Source: an uncultured Clostridia bacterium | GTDB taxonomy: Bacteria > Bacillota > Clostridia > Peptostreptococcales > Anaerovoracaceae | DNA: 64,000 nt | Assembly (NCBI GenBank): GCA_937900415.1 | Contig: CALCEY010000009.1 | Location: 62,001 to 126,000, forward strand | Reading direction: 5' to 3' | Shown: positions 25,673-34,416 of the stretch, one piece after another | How positions within the stretch are numbered: the first letter of the stretch is position 1 | Layout of the letters: the number at the start of each line of letters is the position of its first letter | Translations under genes and position numbers: made by a program | Notes under the pieces: generated by a model | What the model saw: only the letters and a program-made list of their open reading frames with translations | Databases searched by the model: none | Told to the model about the DNA's origin: nothing

Positions 25673-27034
25673 TTACACTTTTGTTTTTTCTGTTTCTGTT
25701 TCTTCCCCTTTCATTTCTTCTGCTGCAAGCTCCGAAGGAAAATACAGCGATGCCTTGAACTGGTCGCAGTCTATATTTATGTCAAAAGTACCGCCAAGCG
25801 CTCCCGCATAGGTGCTTACTATCGCCAGCCCGAGACCGTTCCCCTCGCTTGTGCGTGCTTTATCTCCGCGGGCAAACCTTTCTATTATATCCTCTTTTTT
25901 AAAATCCATAAGATAGCATGACGTATTGGTGATTTCAAGGCATACTTTGCGCTGAGCCGGACTGTCTTTTATAAAGGTTTTTACAAATACTCTTGTCCCC
26001 GGCGCCGAATATTTAAGTGCATTTTCTACCAGATTCTGACAAATCCTGTACATATGAATACTGTCGGTTATAAAACAGGTGTCATCCTCTGAAAGTGCGG
26101 TCACAAAGCGAAGCCCGCTTTCCTTTATCTTATCGTCCATATCGGCCAGTATCTGTTCTATAAGACGATTCATTTCTATAGGCTCCGGCTTGGCCTTTAT
26201 GTTGCCGCTGCTGGCTTTTGAAAGAGAAAACAGGCTTTCTATCATCTCCTTCAGTTTTTCTGTCTTGTCGGAAATGATTTCCACATAATCTCCGGCAAGG
26301 TCGCTCAGCTCTTCCTTTTTTAGCAGCTCAAGATACCCCACCATAGAAGTCAACGGTGTTTTCAGGTCATGGGAAACGTTGGAAATCAAATCCACCTTTA
26401 GCTGTTCGCTTTTGGCGGCTTTTTCCATGCTCTTTTTTTCCAGCTCAATCGCTTCTATGAGCCGCTCTTTGTTTATCTCATCAACACACTCCATCAAAGC
26501 GTCGAGACGCGTCTTCATAAATCTTATGAGCCAGAATTCGGATATTGCGAACTGAACCGCCGCCGTAATCAGCAGCATGTACCCGCAAGCAAAGTTGGGA
26601 TAATAATATCCGCTTCTCATCTGCATGTTAAGATTAAGGCTTGCGGCCAGAATCAATATAAAGCCTGTTATCATCAGGGCTTTCTGTTGACGCTTCCATA
26701 TTTTCTTCCATGAATAATAGAAGTCGCTGTTTTCAGGCAGCCATTCTTTATAGAAGCGGCTGAGAAATTCAGGTACTATCAAACTGAGACCGACGCCTGC
26801 GGCTATGTTTATAAGAATTCCCAGCTTCCACGTTTCCAGTGAGCTTATGTAAAATCTGTTTCTGTAAATCACATAGGCGATGAGCAAAATTCCTGCGGCC
26901 GTGAGAAGACCTCCTGCAATTAAACGAATATTTTTCATAAAAATTTTTCTGAAACTGAGGCCATTTTCAATATTATCTTTTTCAACCGGAAGGGACGTAT
27001 CATCAGCGTCCGTATTTTTCCATTTTATACCCAA
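25673..27034 (-). CDS. Sensor histidine kinase (VanS-like)
   Basis: Up to 453 residues. It has four membrane helices in the N-terminal ~180 residues, a HisKA box LISNVSHDLKTPLTSMVGYL with the phosphorylatable His near residue 225, and the ATPase boxes N (QNLVENALKYS) and G (GNGLGLAIVS). The frame opens at a TTG overlapping the response regulator's end; an ATG at 26938 is an alternative start, so the N-terminus is uncertain. Paired with the regulator upstream, it probably senses cell-envelope state. Confidence 0.85.
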   Translation of the reverse strand: MGIKWKNTDADDTSLPVEKDNIENGLSFRKIFMKNIRLIAGGLLTAAGILLIAYVIYRNRFYISSLETWKLGILINIAAGVGLSLIVPEFLSRFYKEWLPENSDFYYSWKKIWKRQQKALMITGFILILAASLNLNMQMRSGYYYPNFACGYMLLITAAVQFAISEFWLIRFMKTRLDALMECVDEINKERLIEAIELEKKSMEKAAKSEQLKVDLISNVSHDLKTPLTSMVGYLELLKKEELSDLAGDYVEIISDKTEKLKEMIESLFSLSKASSGNIKAKPEPIEMNRLIEQILADMDDKIKESGLRFVTALSEDDTCFITDSIHMYRICQNLVENALKYSAPGTRVFVKTFIKDSPAQRKVCLEITNTSCYLMDFKKEDIIERFARGDKARTSEGNGLGLAIVSTYAGALGGTFDINIDCDQFKASLYFPSELAAEEMKGEETETEKTKV

Positions 27035-27710
27035 TTCCCCACACCACCTTTATATATTTTGGATTTTTAGCGTCGATTTCTATCTTCTCCCTGATATGAC
27101 GTATATGTACCATCACCGTATTTTCCACCGCGAAGGAAGCAAGCTCGTCCCAGACGTTTTCATATATCTGTTCTGCCGGAAATACCTGCCCTGCATGTTC
27201 CATCAGAAATTCTAAAATATTATACTCAGTTGCCGTCAGCTTAACTTCTTTTCCTTCTGCCACAGCAATTTTTTGCTTTCTGTCTAAAACAAGGCCGCCG
27301 TTGACTATTGTATCCTCGTCTGCTTTAGGAGCCCGGCCCCATGCGTTATAACGCCTGAGCTGTGCTTTCACGCGGGCTATGAGCTCCGCTGCGTTATACG
27401 GCTTGCTGATATAATCGTCTGCCCCTAAAACGAGTCCTGAAACTTTGTCGCTCTCTTCAGTCTTCGCCGAAAGAATTATGGCGGGTATCCTATAGCTTTC
27501 CCTTATCTTCATCAAAGCTGAAAGTCCGTTTAATCTTGGCATCATAACGTCCAGAAGTATGAGGTCCACATGGTTATTTTCCAGCTTTTCCAAGGCTTCC
27601 ATACCGTCGTAGGCAGTCACTATATCATAGCCTTCAAGCTCAAGAAGCTTTCCGAGGGAATCTACTATTTCTTTATTGTCGTCCACGACCAAAATAGTCT
27701 CTTTGCCCAT
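27003..27710 (-). CDS. OmpR-family response regulator (VanR-like)
   Basis: 235 residues. The receiver starts MGKETILVVDDN, with the phosphoacceptor in DLILLDVMMPRLNG and Lys in YISKPY. The C-terminal winged helix reads LTATEYNILEFLMEH and VMVHIRHIREKIE, the VanR pattern. It overlaps the kinase gene, so the pair is co-translated. No van-type resistance gene is near. The terminator downstream separates it from the YfhO operon. Confidence 0.9.
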   Translation of the reverse strand: MGKETILVVDDNKEIVDSLGKLLELEGYDIVTAYDGMEALEKLENNHVDLILLDVMMPRLNGLSALMKIRESYRIPAIILSAKTEESDKVSGLVLGADDYISKPYNAAELIARVKAQLRRYNAWGRAPKADEDTIVNGGLVLDRKQKIAVAEGKEVKLTATEYNILEFLMEHAGQVFPAEQIYENVWDELASFAVENTVMVHIRHIREKIEIDAKNPKYIKVVWGIGYKMEKYGR

Positions 27711-27869
27711 TTTATAAAATCCTTTCCTTTTACGTATTGCTAAAAGTATAATATCCGGCGTTTAAAAAAACCTATACAAAATTCTTAAGAAAACCTTAAC
27801 TGCTTCAATTATGCGCTCTGCGGCGGCTTCAGACAGAAGCTGCCGTTTATTTTTTTCTTGAGCTTCTTT

Positions 27870-28202
27870 TCATTTTATCAGTCCTCTTATGTAGGCCGTA
27901 TACTTTTGTTTGATTTTTATATAATTATCTCTTCCCAGATATATATCATCTCCGTTTTGAAATCGAATTTTCTGTTCCTTTACCATGGATATTTTGTCTA
28001 AATTTACCGTCAATTTCTTCATCACTCTGAAAAATCTATTGTCAAGATAGCAGAGTATATTTTCCAGCTTCTCATAATAAAAATATATTTCATCATCGGT
28101 GACTATAGCCAGCTTCTTTTGTTGCTGCTGAATATATATTATATCCTCTACGTCGACCTTACAGCTATACCGTTTTGTGATGACAGGTATATATCTTTCC
28201 AT
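27870..28202 (-). CDS. Stand-alone LytTR-domain DNA-binding protein
   Basis: 110 residues that consist of a LytTR domain only: VEDIIYIQQQQKKLAIVT, YYEKLENILCYLDNRFFRV and LGRDNYIKIKQKYTAYI follow the LytTR strand-helix pattern. There is no receiver domain. AGGAGG lies five bases before ATG 28202. Single-domain LytTR proteins are often regulators of bacteriocin or competence-like functions, sometimes with a membrane inhibitor encoded next door, but no such partner is visible here. It is monocistronic. Confidence 0.8.
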   Translation of the reverse strand: MERYIPVITKRYSCKVDVEDIIYIQQQQKKLAIVTDDEIYFYYEKLENILCYLDNRFFRVMKKLTVNLDKISMVKEQKIRFQNGDDIYLGRDNYIKIKQKYTAYIRGLIK

Positions 28203-28526
28203 AGTTTCCTCCTGCCCCTCAAAGCTTTCTCTGTTTATTTGCAGACTTTTACTTATATAGAACGATTTTACAGATACATTTTAACATCGCCGGAGCTTGA
28301 GTTTTTTCAATGAAATTCGACATATTATGATTATTTCGCTAAAATATGACAAGGTGCGACTATAGCCTGTCTCAAATAAGAGGTGATGGGCGAAAAAAGC
28401 CTGCCGAACGAGCTTGAAGAACCTGATATGCGATATGCGTATCAGGCGTCTGTCATTCGTGGAGAAGAGCATGCTGCATAAGCCTATTCCATGATTAAAA
28501 ACCCATGCTGCACAAGAAATTCACAT
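28203..28526. other. Gene-free stretch with a decayed repeat
   Basis: No supported gene. An interrupted palindrome CCTGATA(11)TATCAGG lies near 28428-28452, and the word ATGCTGCA occurs twice (around 28470 and 28505). This may be an old mobile-element fragment; nothing identifiable. Confidence 0.3.
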
Positions 28527-28566
28527 AAAAAACGCCCCTTTCTTCAAGTCTCAAGGGGCGTTTTTA
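28527..28566 (-). terminator. Terminator of the yicC-gmk-rpoZ operon
   Basis: Stem AACGCCCCTT / AAGGGGCGTT with a 12-base loop and T-run, 12 bases after the rpoZ stop. Confidence 0.9.
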
Positions 28567-28577
28567 AAAGCCTAAGC

Positions 28578-28775
28578 CTAAATTTCTTCTCTCTTGTAGG
28601 TTATCAGGTCTTCTGCGATTTCATTTGCTGCAATCGAAACAGGTTTTTCAATTTCCGCGTCGGTCAGAATAGGCTTGCCGTCGATTATATCTCTGGCTCT
28701 TTTTGCGGCCAATATGACTATCGTATATCTGCTGTCCGCTTTCTTTCTGATTTCGTTAATTGATGGATATAACAT
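28578..28775 (-). CDS. rpoZ: RNA polymerase omega subunit
   Basis: 65 residues. The omega core is visible: ILAAKRARDIIDG and KPVSIAANEIAEDLI. It stabilises beta-prime assembly. Its start overlaps the gmk stop codon (TAATG), the conserved gmk-rpoZ arrangement of Firmicutes. Confidence 0.95.
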   Translation of the reverse strand: MLYPSINEIRKKADSRYTIVILAAKRARDIIDGKPILTDAEIEKPVSIAANEIAEDLITYKREEI

Positions 28776-29401
28776 TACGCTTCCTCCTTATAGCTCTCAA
28801 TGAGTTCTTCGGCAGTAAAGGCAACCTTTGAATGTTCAGCCACTACGATAGCTTTGACTCTTGCCACAGCCTCTTCAAGAACGCCGTTTACCACACAGTA
28901 ATCATACTTATCTATATATGAAAGTTCTTTGACGGTTTCACCAAGTCTCATTTCTATGGCTTCAGCAGTTTCCGTTCCGCGCCCCGTCAGCCTTTTTCTC
29001 AGCTCGGACATGGACGGCGGAAGTATGAATATGAATATTCCGTCGGGATAATTCTCTTTAACCTTTAACGCGCCCTGCATGTCTATCTCAAGAATCACGT
29101 CCGTTCCTCTTGCAAGCTTTTCTATTACAGGCTTCCTGGGAGTTCCGTAATAATTACCATAAACCTCGGCGTATTCAAGCAGTTCTCCTCTTTCAATACA
29201 TTCATTAAAGGTTTCTCTATCGGTAAAGTAATAACTTACTCCTTCAATTTCTCCACTCCGCACCCCGCGGGTCGTCATAGAAACCGACAGTTCTAAATTA
29301 TCGGTTTCTTTAAGAAGCTGCCTGCATATCGTGCCTTTGCCTGCCCCAGAGGGTCCTGAAAGTATAAATAACTTGCCGGGATGTTTTTCCATGAAATTCA
29401 T
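28775..29401 (-). CDS. gmk: Guanylate kinase
   Basis: 208 residues. The P-loop SGPSGAGKGT is near residue 15, followed by the GMP-binding segment MTTRGVRSGEIEGVSYYF. It phosphorylates GMP to GDP in the cytoplasm. ATG 29401 has AGGAG six bases upstream. Normal length. It follows yicC by 75 bases. In many Firmicutes remA (DUF370) lies between them, but there is no room for it here. Confidence 0.97.
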   Translation of the reverse strand: MNFMEKHPGKLFILSGPSGAGKGTICRQLLKETDNLELSVSMTTRGVRSGEIEGVSYYFTDRETFNECIERGELLEYAEVYGNYYGTPRKPVIEKLARGTDVILEIDMQGALKVKENYPDGIFIFILPPSMSELRKRLTGRGTETAEAIEMRLGETVKELSYIDKYDYCVVNGVLEEAVARVKAIVVAEHSKVAFTAEELIESYKEEA

Positions 29402-29476
29402 CTTGAACTCCTACTGCTACAAAATTACGTTTACGTGAATAATAATTATAGCATATTATGTTTTTGTATTCAAGGC

Positions 29477-30361
29477 CTATTCTATGTTTTGAACTTGTTC
29501 TCTTATCTTTTCTATCTCACTCTTTATTTCAAGCATATAATTGGTGACAGTTATATCATTGGCCTTTGAACCTATAGTATTGGCCTCGCGGTTCATTTCC
29601 TGCACAAGAAAATCAAGCTTCTTGCCCTCAGCTTCTTTACCTTCTTTCAAAATCCTCTCCAGCTGGCTCAGATGGCTGTTAAGACGTGTGATTTCTTCGT
29701 CTATAGAGCACTTATCGGCAAAGATAGCTGCCTCGGTCAATATCCTCTCTTCCGGAACGCTGACGCTTCCGTCAAGAAGCTCTGCCATCCTTTCTCTAAG
29801 GCGGGCAGTATAGTCCTTTACAACCTGCGGGGCTCTCTCCTCTATCTTGTCTAACAGTGCTTTTATATTCTTTCCCTTTTTTATCAGATCATCCGCCAGC
29901 TTTTCACCTTCTGTGCGCCTCATTGTCTCAAGGCTGGCGGCAGCCTGATTTACAGGGATTAAGATGGCTTCCGTAATTTCCGCTTCATCTTCTACGTCGG
30001 CGATAGCTTTCATAACGTCCGGCATAGTCGCCAGAAGATTTATGGAAATTTCCCCCTCCAAATCAAAGGCTTCTTTAAGAGCTTTAAGATTATCATAGTA
30101 TTGTCCTGCTATAGGCTGGTTCAGCTTGATATTTATATCATTTTCTGTAATGTTTTCAACCATTATGGAAACATCGACCTTGCCCCTGCGCAGCTTTTCC
30201 TTAACCGCTGCCTTTACTTTATCCTCAGCGAAGCCGTATCTTCTTGGCATCTTTATTGAAATGTCCGAATAACGATGATTAACTGATTTTATTTCTACCG
30301 TTATATTTCGTTTGCCGTCGGTATATTCTCCCCTGCCGAAGCCTGTCATGCTTTTTATCAT
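29477..30361 (-). CDS. yicC: YicC/YloC-family endoribonuclease
   Basis: 294 residues. The N-terminus MIKSMTGFGRGEYTDG and the C-terminal segment EEITRLNSHLSQL plus KLDFLVQEMNREANTIGSK are the two hallmark blocks of the YicC family, whose members are reported to be endoribonucleases. First gene of the yicC-gmk-rpoZ operon, transcribed divergently from rqcH with a 230-base gap holding both promoters. Confidence 0.95.
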   Translation of the reverse strand: MIKSMTGFGRGEYTDGKRNITVEIKSVNHRYSDISIKMPRRYGFAEDKVKAAVKEKLRRGKVDVSIMVENITENDINIKLNQPIAGQYYDNLKALKEAFDLEGEISINLLATMPDVMKAIADVEDEAEITEAILIPVNQAAASLETMRRTEGEKLADDLIKKGKNIKALLDKIEERAPQVVKDYTARLRERMAELLDGSVSVPEERILTEAAIFADKCSIDEEITRLNSHLSQLERILKEGKEAEGKKLDFLVQEMNREANTIGSKANDITVTNYMLEIKSEIEKIREQVQNIE

Positions 30362-30590
30362 TCGATTTTCCTCTTTTCATATGCTTGATTCATGATAATA
30401 AAATTATTTTACATTAAAGAGCCTTGTTTTGCAAGCCGGCAAGGTCCGTCAACCGTACATGTCTGAAACCTCAAACCAAACCTACAACCTTATGCGCCAT
30501 AAAAGAAAAACCTTCCTTGCCCTTACGCCGGCGCCGTGCTAAAATATATTTTTAAAGAACATGCGAAAATAAACGTTGAAAGGAGTTACC

Positions 30591-32270
30591 ATGGCATTTG
30601 ACGGAATAGTTACCATGGCCGTAGCCCGTGAGCTGTCGGAGAAACTGCTGACCGGAAAGATAGACAAGATTTATCAGCCGGAGGGTGACGAGCTGGTCTT
30701 TAATATACACACAAAACAGGGGAAGCTCAAGCTTTATGCTTCTGTCAACCCCTCGGCTGCAAGAATACATTTCATCGGTGAAAACCTCTCGAATCCTCCT
30801 GCGCCTTTTCCTTTCTGTATGCTTTTGAGAAAGCACCTGCAAGGAGCGAGAATAACAGCTATATCGCAGAAAGACAGCGAGCGTATCATAGAAATCTCTC
30901 TTGAAACTTTCAACGAGCTTGGCTTTTCCGTTTCAAAAAAGCTCATATTCGAGATAATGGGAAAGCACAGCAACATAATACTGACAGACATAGACAGTGG
31001 AAAAATAATAGACTGCATTAAGCACATTTCAATAGATGTAAACCGCGTCCGCCAGCTTTTGCCGGGCATAGTATACCAATATCCGCCTTCTCAGGATAAA
31101 ATACCTTTTACAAAAATAGAAGCAAACGATGAACTTCCTTCCGACGGAAAGGCCATTCAGCGCAAAATCGCCGGAATTTCCTCCGCCCTCGCAGATGAAA
31201 TGTCATACCATGACAATCCGGCGGAGTTTCTGAAAAGCGTTGCTGGCCGTGCAGCCTTTGGGGATATAACTCCTCTGGTATATTCAGATAAAAAAAATTC
31301 TCCGAAAGAATTCTACATCGTTCCCCTTTCGGATTACGAAGGAGCCTGCCTCAGAAGGGACTTTTCTTCTATAAGCGAGTGTCTGGAATATTATTACAAT
31401 AACAAACAAAGCACCAATAAAGTACGTCAGAAATCTCTCGATTTGATAAGAGCAGTATCCTCTCAGTTAGAAAAACTTCGCCTGAAGGAGCAGCGGCTCA
31501 GTGAGGACTTGCTCAAAGCTGAAAATTCCGAAGAACTCAGGCTTTTCGGCGAGCTGCTGACGGCCAACATCCACAACGTAAAGCCAGGAGTTTCCAGGGC
31601 CGTTCTGACAAACTATTACGACGATTCCCAAATTGAAATCCCTGTAGATCCACGTTTTTCTCCTTCTAAAAACGCGCAGATATACTTTAAAAAATACGGC
31701 AAAGCAAAAACCGCTGTGAAAGAAAAGCGGCTTCAGCTTGAAGCCAGCAGCCGCGAAACAGAATATCTTGAATCTGTTCTTTCTTATCTGGAAAGCGCCG
31801 AGGAACTTCCGGAAATCGACGCTCTCAGAAAAGAGCTGGAAGATACGGGATATATACGCAGGCGAAAAGTACCCGGCGGTTTTAAAGAAAAGAAATTTAA
31901 AGCGGAGCCTCACAGATATATCTTAGAAGACGGCTCAACCGTTCTGGTGGGAAGGAACAACAAGGAAAACGATTTCCTCACATTTAAGCTTGCAGCTCCA
32001 AAGGATATATGGCTTCATACCAAAGATATTCCCGGCTCCCACGTAATCCTCCAGCCTTCCGGAGCAAAATCCACTGGTGAAACAGCAGAAGCAGCTATCT
32101 ATGCCGCGGCCTCCATAGCCGCTTTCCACAGCAAAGCCAAAGCTTCGGAAAACGTACCTGTAGACTACGTACCGATTAAATATGTAAAAAAGCCTGCCGG
32201 AGCAAAGCCCGGAATGGTAATTTTCACCAATAACAGAACCGTATGGGTAAATCCCAAATTGCCTGAGTAA
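30591..32270 (+). CDS. rqcH: Rqc2-homologue RqcH (NFACT family)
   Basis: 559 residues from ATG 30591 with AAAGGAG upstream; an upstream in-frame ATG lies before the site and is rejected. NFACT-N domain (MAFDGIVTMAVARELSEKL), helix-hairpin-helix and coiled-coil middle (residues ~280-430), and NFACT-R domain (DIWLHTKDIPGSHVILQ) are in the usual order. RqcH binds stalled 50S subunits and adds C-terminal alanine tails to release nascent chains for degradation. The usual Asp-Arg pair around residues 97-98, needed for tRNA-Ala recruitment, appears as Glu-Arg (KDSERII), a conservative change. Confidence 0.95.
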   Translation: MAFDGIVTMAVARELSEKLLTGKIDKIYQPEGDELVFNIHTKQGKLKLYASVNPSAARIHFIGENLSNPPAPFPFCMLLRKHLQGARITAISQKDSERIIEISLETFNELGFSVSKKLIFEIMGKHSNIILTDIDSGKIIDCIKHISIDVNRVRQLLPGIVYQYPPSQDKIPFTKIEANDELPSDGKAIQRKIAGISSALADEMSYHDNPAEFLKSVAGRAAFGDITPLVYSDKKNSPKEFYIVPLSDYEGACLRRDFSSISECLEYYYNNKQSTNKVRQKSLDLIRAVSSQLEKLRLKEQRLSEDLLKAENSEELRLFGELLTANIHNVKPGVSRAVLTNYYDDSQIEIPVDPRFSPSKNAQIYFKKYGKAKTAVKEKRLQLEASSRETEYLESVLSYLESAEELPEIDALRKELEDTGYIRRRKVPGGFKEKKFKAEPHRYILEDGSTVLVGRNNKENDFLTFKLAAPKDIWLHTKDIPGSHVILQPSGAKSTGETAEAAIYAAASIAAFHSKAKASENVPVDYVPIKYVKKPAGAKPGMVIFTNNRTVWVNPKLPE

Positions 32271-32307
32271 CAGACTGCTCAGCTAACAGCAAACTGATAA
32301 AAAATAA

Positions 32308-32334
32308 GCAGGGGCGGCTGACAGCCGCCCCTGC
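32308..32334. terminator. Hairpin between convergent rqcH and the YjiH gene
   Basis: A perfect 13-bp inverted repeat GCAGGGGCGGCTG / CAGCCGCCCCTGC with one central base. It is followed by TTATTTTTT on the minus strand, so it chiefly terminates the leftward YjiH transcript. Confidence 0.8.
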
Positions 32335-32454
32335 GTCGTCTCTTAAAGCACTGCGCCAATCAGCGCCTGCCGTTTTTATGATATTGTCATAAATTCAGTC
32401 TTCAAGCTTTTTCTGATAAACCGACGACGTTTTTACCAACATTCTAACGATTAT

Positions 32455-33816
32455 CTAAAACAGCAAATGTGCTATAGGACATACTATAACTAAACTGATT
32501 ATGGTTCTTTCAAGGAAAATAACTACCATTTCCCAAAGCTTTACAGGAATCTTCGAGCCAAGGATAAGTCCTCCGACCTCGGAAAGATACAGAAGCTGCG
32601 TTACTGACACTACAGCTATGATAAACTTCGTCATCTCACTGGTTATCTTAGCTGAAGCAATAATGCTCGGAGTCAGCATATCAGTAAAGCCTACGACCAT
32701 AGTTTCGGAGGCTGTCGCAGCCTCTGGCACCTGAAGCAGCTCAAGAAGCGGCAGGAATGGTTTTCCGAGGATTTCAAATATAGGCGTATTATTCGCTACC
32801 AAAAGGGCTACGGTGGCTACCGCCATAACTGTAGGCAGTACGCCGAACCACATTCCGACAGCATTCTTAATTCCTTTAGATAAGAACTCTCCGATTCCCT
32901 TGTTTTCTTCCACTTTCTTTATAGCCAGATCTAAGCCGTATTTGTTGAGGGAGTTATATCCTTCAGGCATCTTTTCAGGCATTGCTTTTCCCTCTACGAG
33001 ATATGTATCCTTTTTCATTGACAGAGGCGGTATCCTCGGACATATTATCGCGCACACTACGCCTACGGCGCATATCAAGAGATAATAAACTCCGAAATAT
33101 TCCATCATGTCAACCTGGCTCAAAACGACGATGCTGAAGGTTATGGATACAGCCGAGAAAGTTGTCGCTATTATCGCGGCTTCCCTTGCGGAATAATACC
33201 CCTGCTCATATTGGTTGCACGTGAGCATTACGCCAAGCGTTCCGTCTCCTACCCAAGAGGTCACGCAGTCTACCGCAGCTCTTCCCGGTATCTTGAACAG
33301 AGGTCTCATAACCTTCATCAGAAGAGCTCCGACATACTCCAAAAGTCCGAAATCGAGAAGAAGCGGCAAAAGCAGGCCGGCTATAGCGAATATAATGACC
33401 AGAACCGTTACCAAATCACTGAGTACAAAGCCTCCCGTACCGCTTTCCGTAATGAGATGTATAAATCCGGTGTCATCTTCTCCTGCGTCAACGCCCAGAT
33501 AGACAAGCCATATAATTATTGCGCCCAATACTCTGATTATCACCCATACTATTGAAGTACAGAAGTTTTCTTTCAAAAGAGGTGAATTCATAATGAATTT
33601 CGGCTTGCCGAGTCCAATAAGCGACATCACAGCAGATATAGTAATTATGATAAGACAAATCACAGGAAGAGCGTTTCCGAGACCTGCTCCTATCCAGTCT
33701 GCCAGTATCTTTACGCAGACTGTCCAATCCCCGTTAAATTTTACGGGAATCATAAAAAGAATAATACCGATAACTGAAGGTAGGATAAATTCTATCAACT
33801 TCCCTTTCTTTTCCAT
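32455..33816 (-). CDS. YjiH-family membrane transport protein (nucleoside-recognition/Gate domains)
   Basis: 453 residues with about 10-12 helices. Two gate-domain halves are visible: ADWIGAGLGNALPVICLIII and, in the middle, ALLMKVMRPLFKIPGRAAVD with GDGTLGVMLT. The second half has VGFTDMLTPSIIAS and SEVGGLILGSKIPVK. YjiH proteins are uncharacterised relatives of the FeoB/nucleoside transporter gate fold, and the substrate is unknown. GGAGTTG lies before ATG 33816. Monocistronic with a strong terminator. Confidence 0.82.
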   Translation of the reverse strand: MEKKGKLIEFILPSVIGIILFMIPVKFNGDWTVCVKILADWIGAGLGNALPVICLIIITISAVMSLIGLGKPKFIMNSPLLKENFCTSIVWVIIRVLGAIIIWLVYLGVDAGEDDTGFIHLITESGTGGFVLSDLVTVLVIIFAIAGLLLPLLLDFGLLEYVGALLMKVMRPLFKIPGRAAVDCVTSWVGDGTLGVMLTCNQYEQGYYSAREAAIIATTFSAVSITFSIVVLSQVDMMEYFGVYYLLICAVGVVCAIICPRIPPLSMKKDTYLVEGKAMPEKMPEGYNSLNKYGLDLAIKKVEENKGIGEFLSKGIKNAVGMWFGVLPTVMAVATVALLVANNTPIFEILGKPFLPLLELLQVPEAATASETMVVGFTDMLTPSIIASAKITSEMTKFIIAVVSVTQLLYLSEVGGLILGSKIPVKLWEMVVIFLERTIISLVIVCPIAHLLF

Positions 33817-34069
33817 CTACAACTCCTTTCCTTAACATACATTTGAATACATTTATTAAATAATATCTTAACAATGTCTGAACGCAAAAGCAAGCCAAAA
33901 TTATTGTTTACACAATCTTTTTCAGCCTATATTGCATTTCTTTCCTTTTTTTCGGCAATTAACGCCTTTTTCTTGCATGTTTTTGCTTTTTTGCTTTTCT
34001 GAAACATGAAAGAGGAATATCATTGAGTCACTCTCAGGTGTTGCTTTGATTAACAAAGGAGGTATGGAC

Positions 34070-34207
34070 ATGTGTGAAAACTTCTGCTGGCTGTGCGGAA
34101 GCAGATACCGCAACATCAATTTCAAGAAAGGTTATGTGTGTGAAAAATGTATAGACTACATCAAAGCTTCATCAGAGAAAATTACAGACGAAGATACAAA
34201 TAAATAG
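34070..34207 (+). CDS. Small zinc-ribbon-like protein (45 aa)
   Basis: AAAGGAGG lies seven bases before ATG 34070. The 45-residue product begins MCENFCWLCGSRYRN and has two CxxC pairs (CWLC at 6-9, CEKC at 24-27) and an acidic, Lys-rich C-terminus. The spacing suits a single zinc ribbon. It is the only + strand gene between the YjiH gene and rluD. I do not recognise the family; it superficially recalls tiny anti-sigma or ribosome-associated zinc proteins. No partner is evident. Confidence 0.65.
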   Translation: MCENFCWLCGSRYRNINFKKGYVCEKCIDYIKASSEKITDEDTNK

Positions 34208-34255
34208 AATGAAAATCTTACATGCCAAACTTAATTCCAATGTATTTACTTTTAA

Positions 34256-34307
34256 GGCAATCGTCTGTCCCGGAGCATTGCAAAAACTCCGCTCCTTTGT
34301 GATTGCC
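34256..34307. other. Two-armed hairpin after the zinc-ribbon gene
   Basis: GGCAATC (34256-34262) pairs with GATTGCC (34301-34307), enclosing a second stem GGAG/CTCC. No U-run follows. It may be a transcript-end structure of the small gene. Confidence 0.35.
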
Positions 34308-34416
34308 CTGTTCATTTAAGACTATCTGCTGCTAATGACCTTTTGCCTGCGCAGGAGGACTTGCCTTGCGAAAAGAGCCTTTTATCTGCGCTGTTCTTCT
34401 TGCTTTGCAAGGTAAA

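Noticed and set aside
28428..28452. Possible CRISPR or transposon end from the palindrome CCTGATA(11)TATCAGG
   Set aside because: Single occurrence, no array, no transposase frame and no target duplication visible.
28281..28472. 63-codon minus-strand ORF near 28.4 kb
   Set aside because: No ribosome binding site and no similarity recognised; probably decayed DNA.
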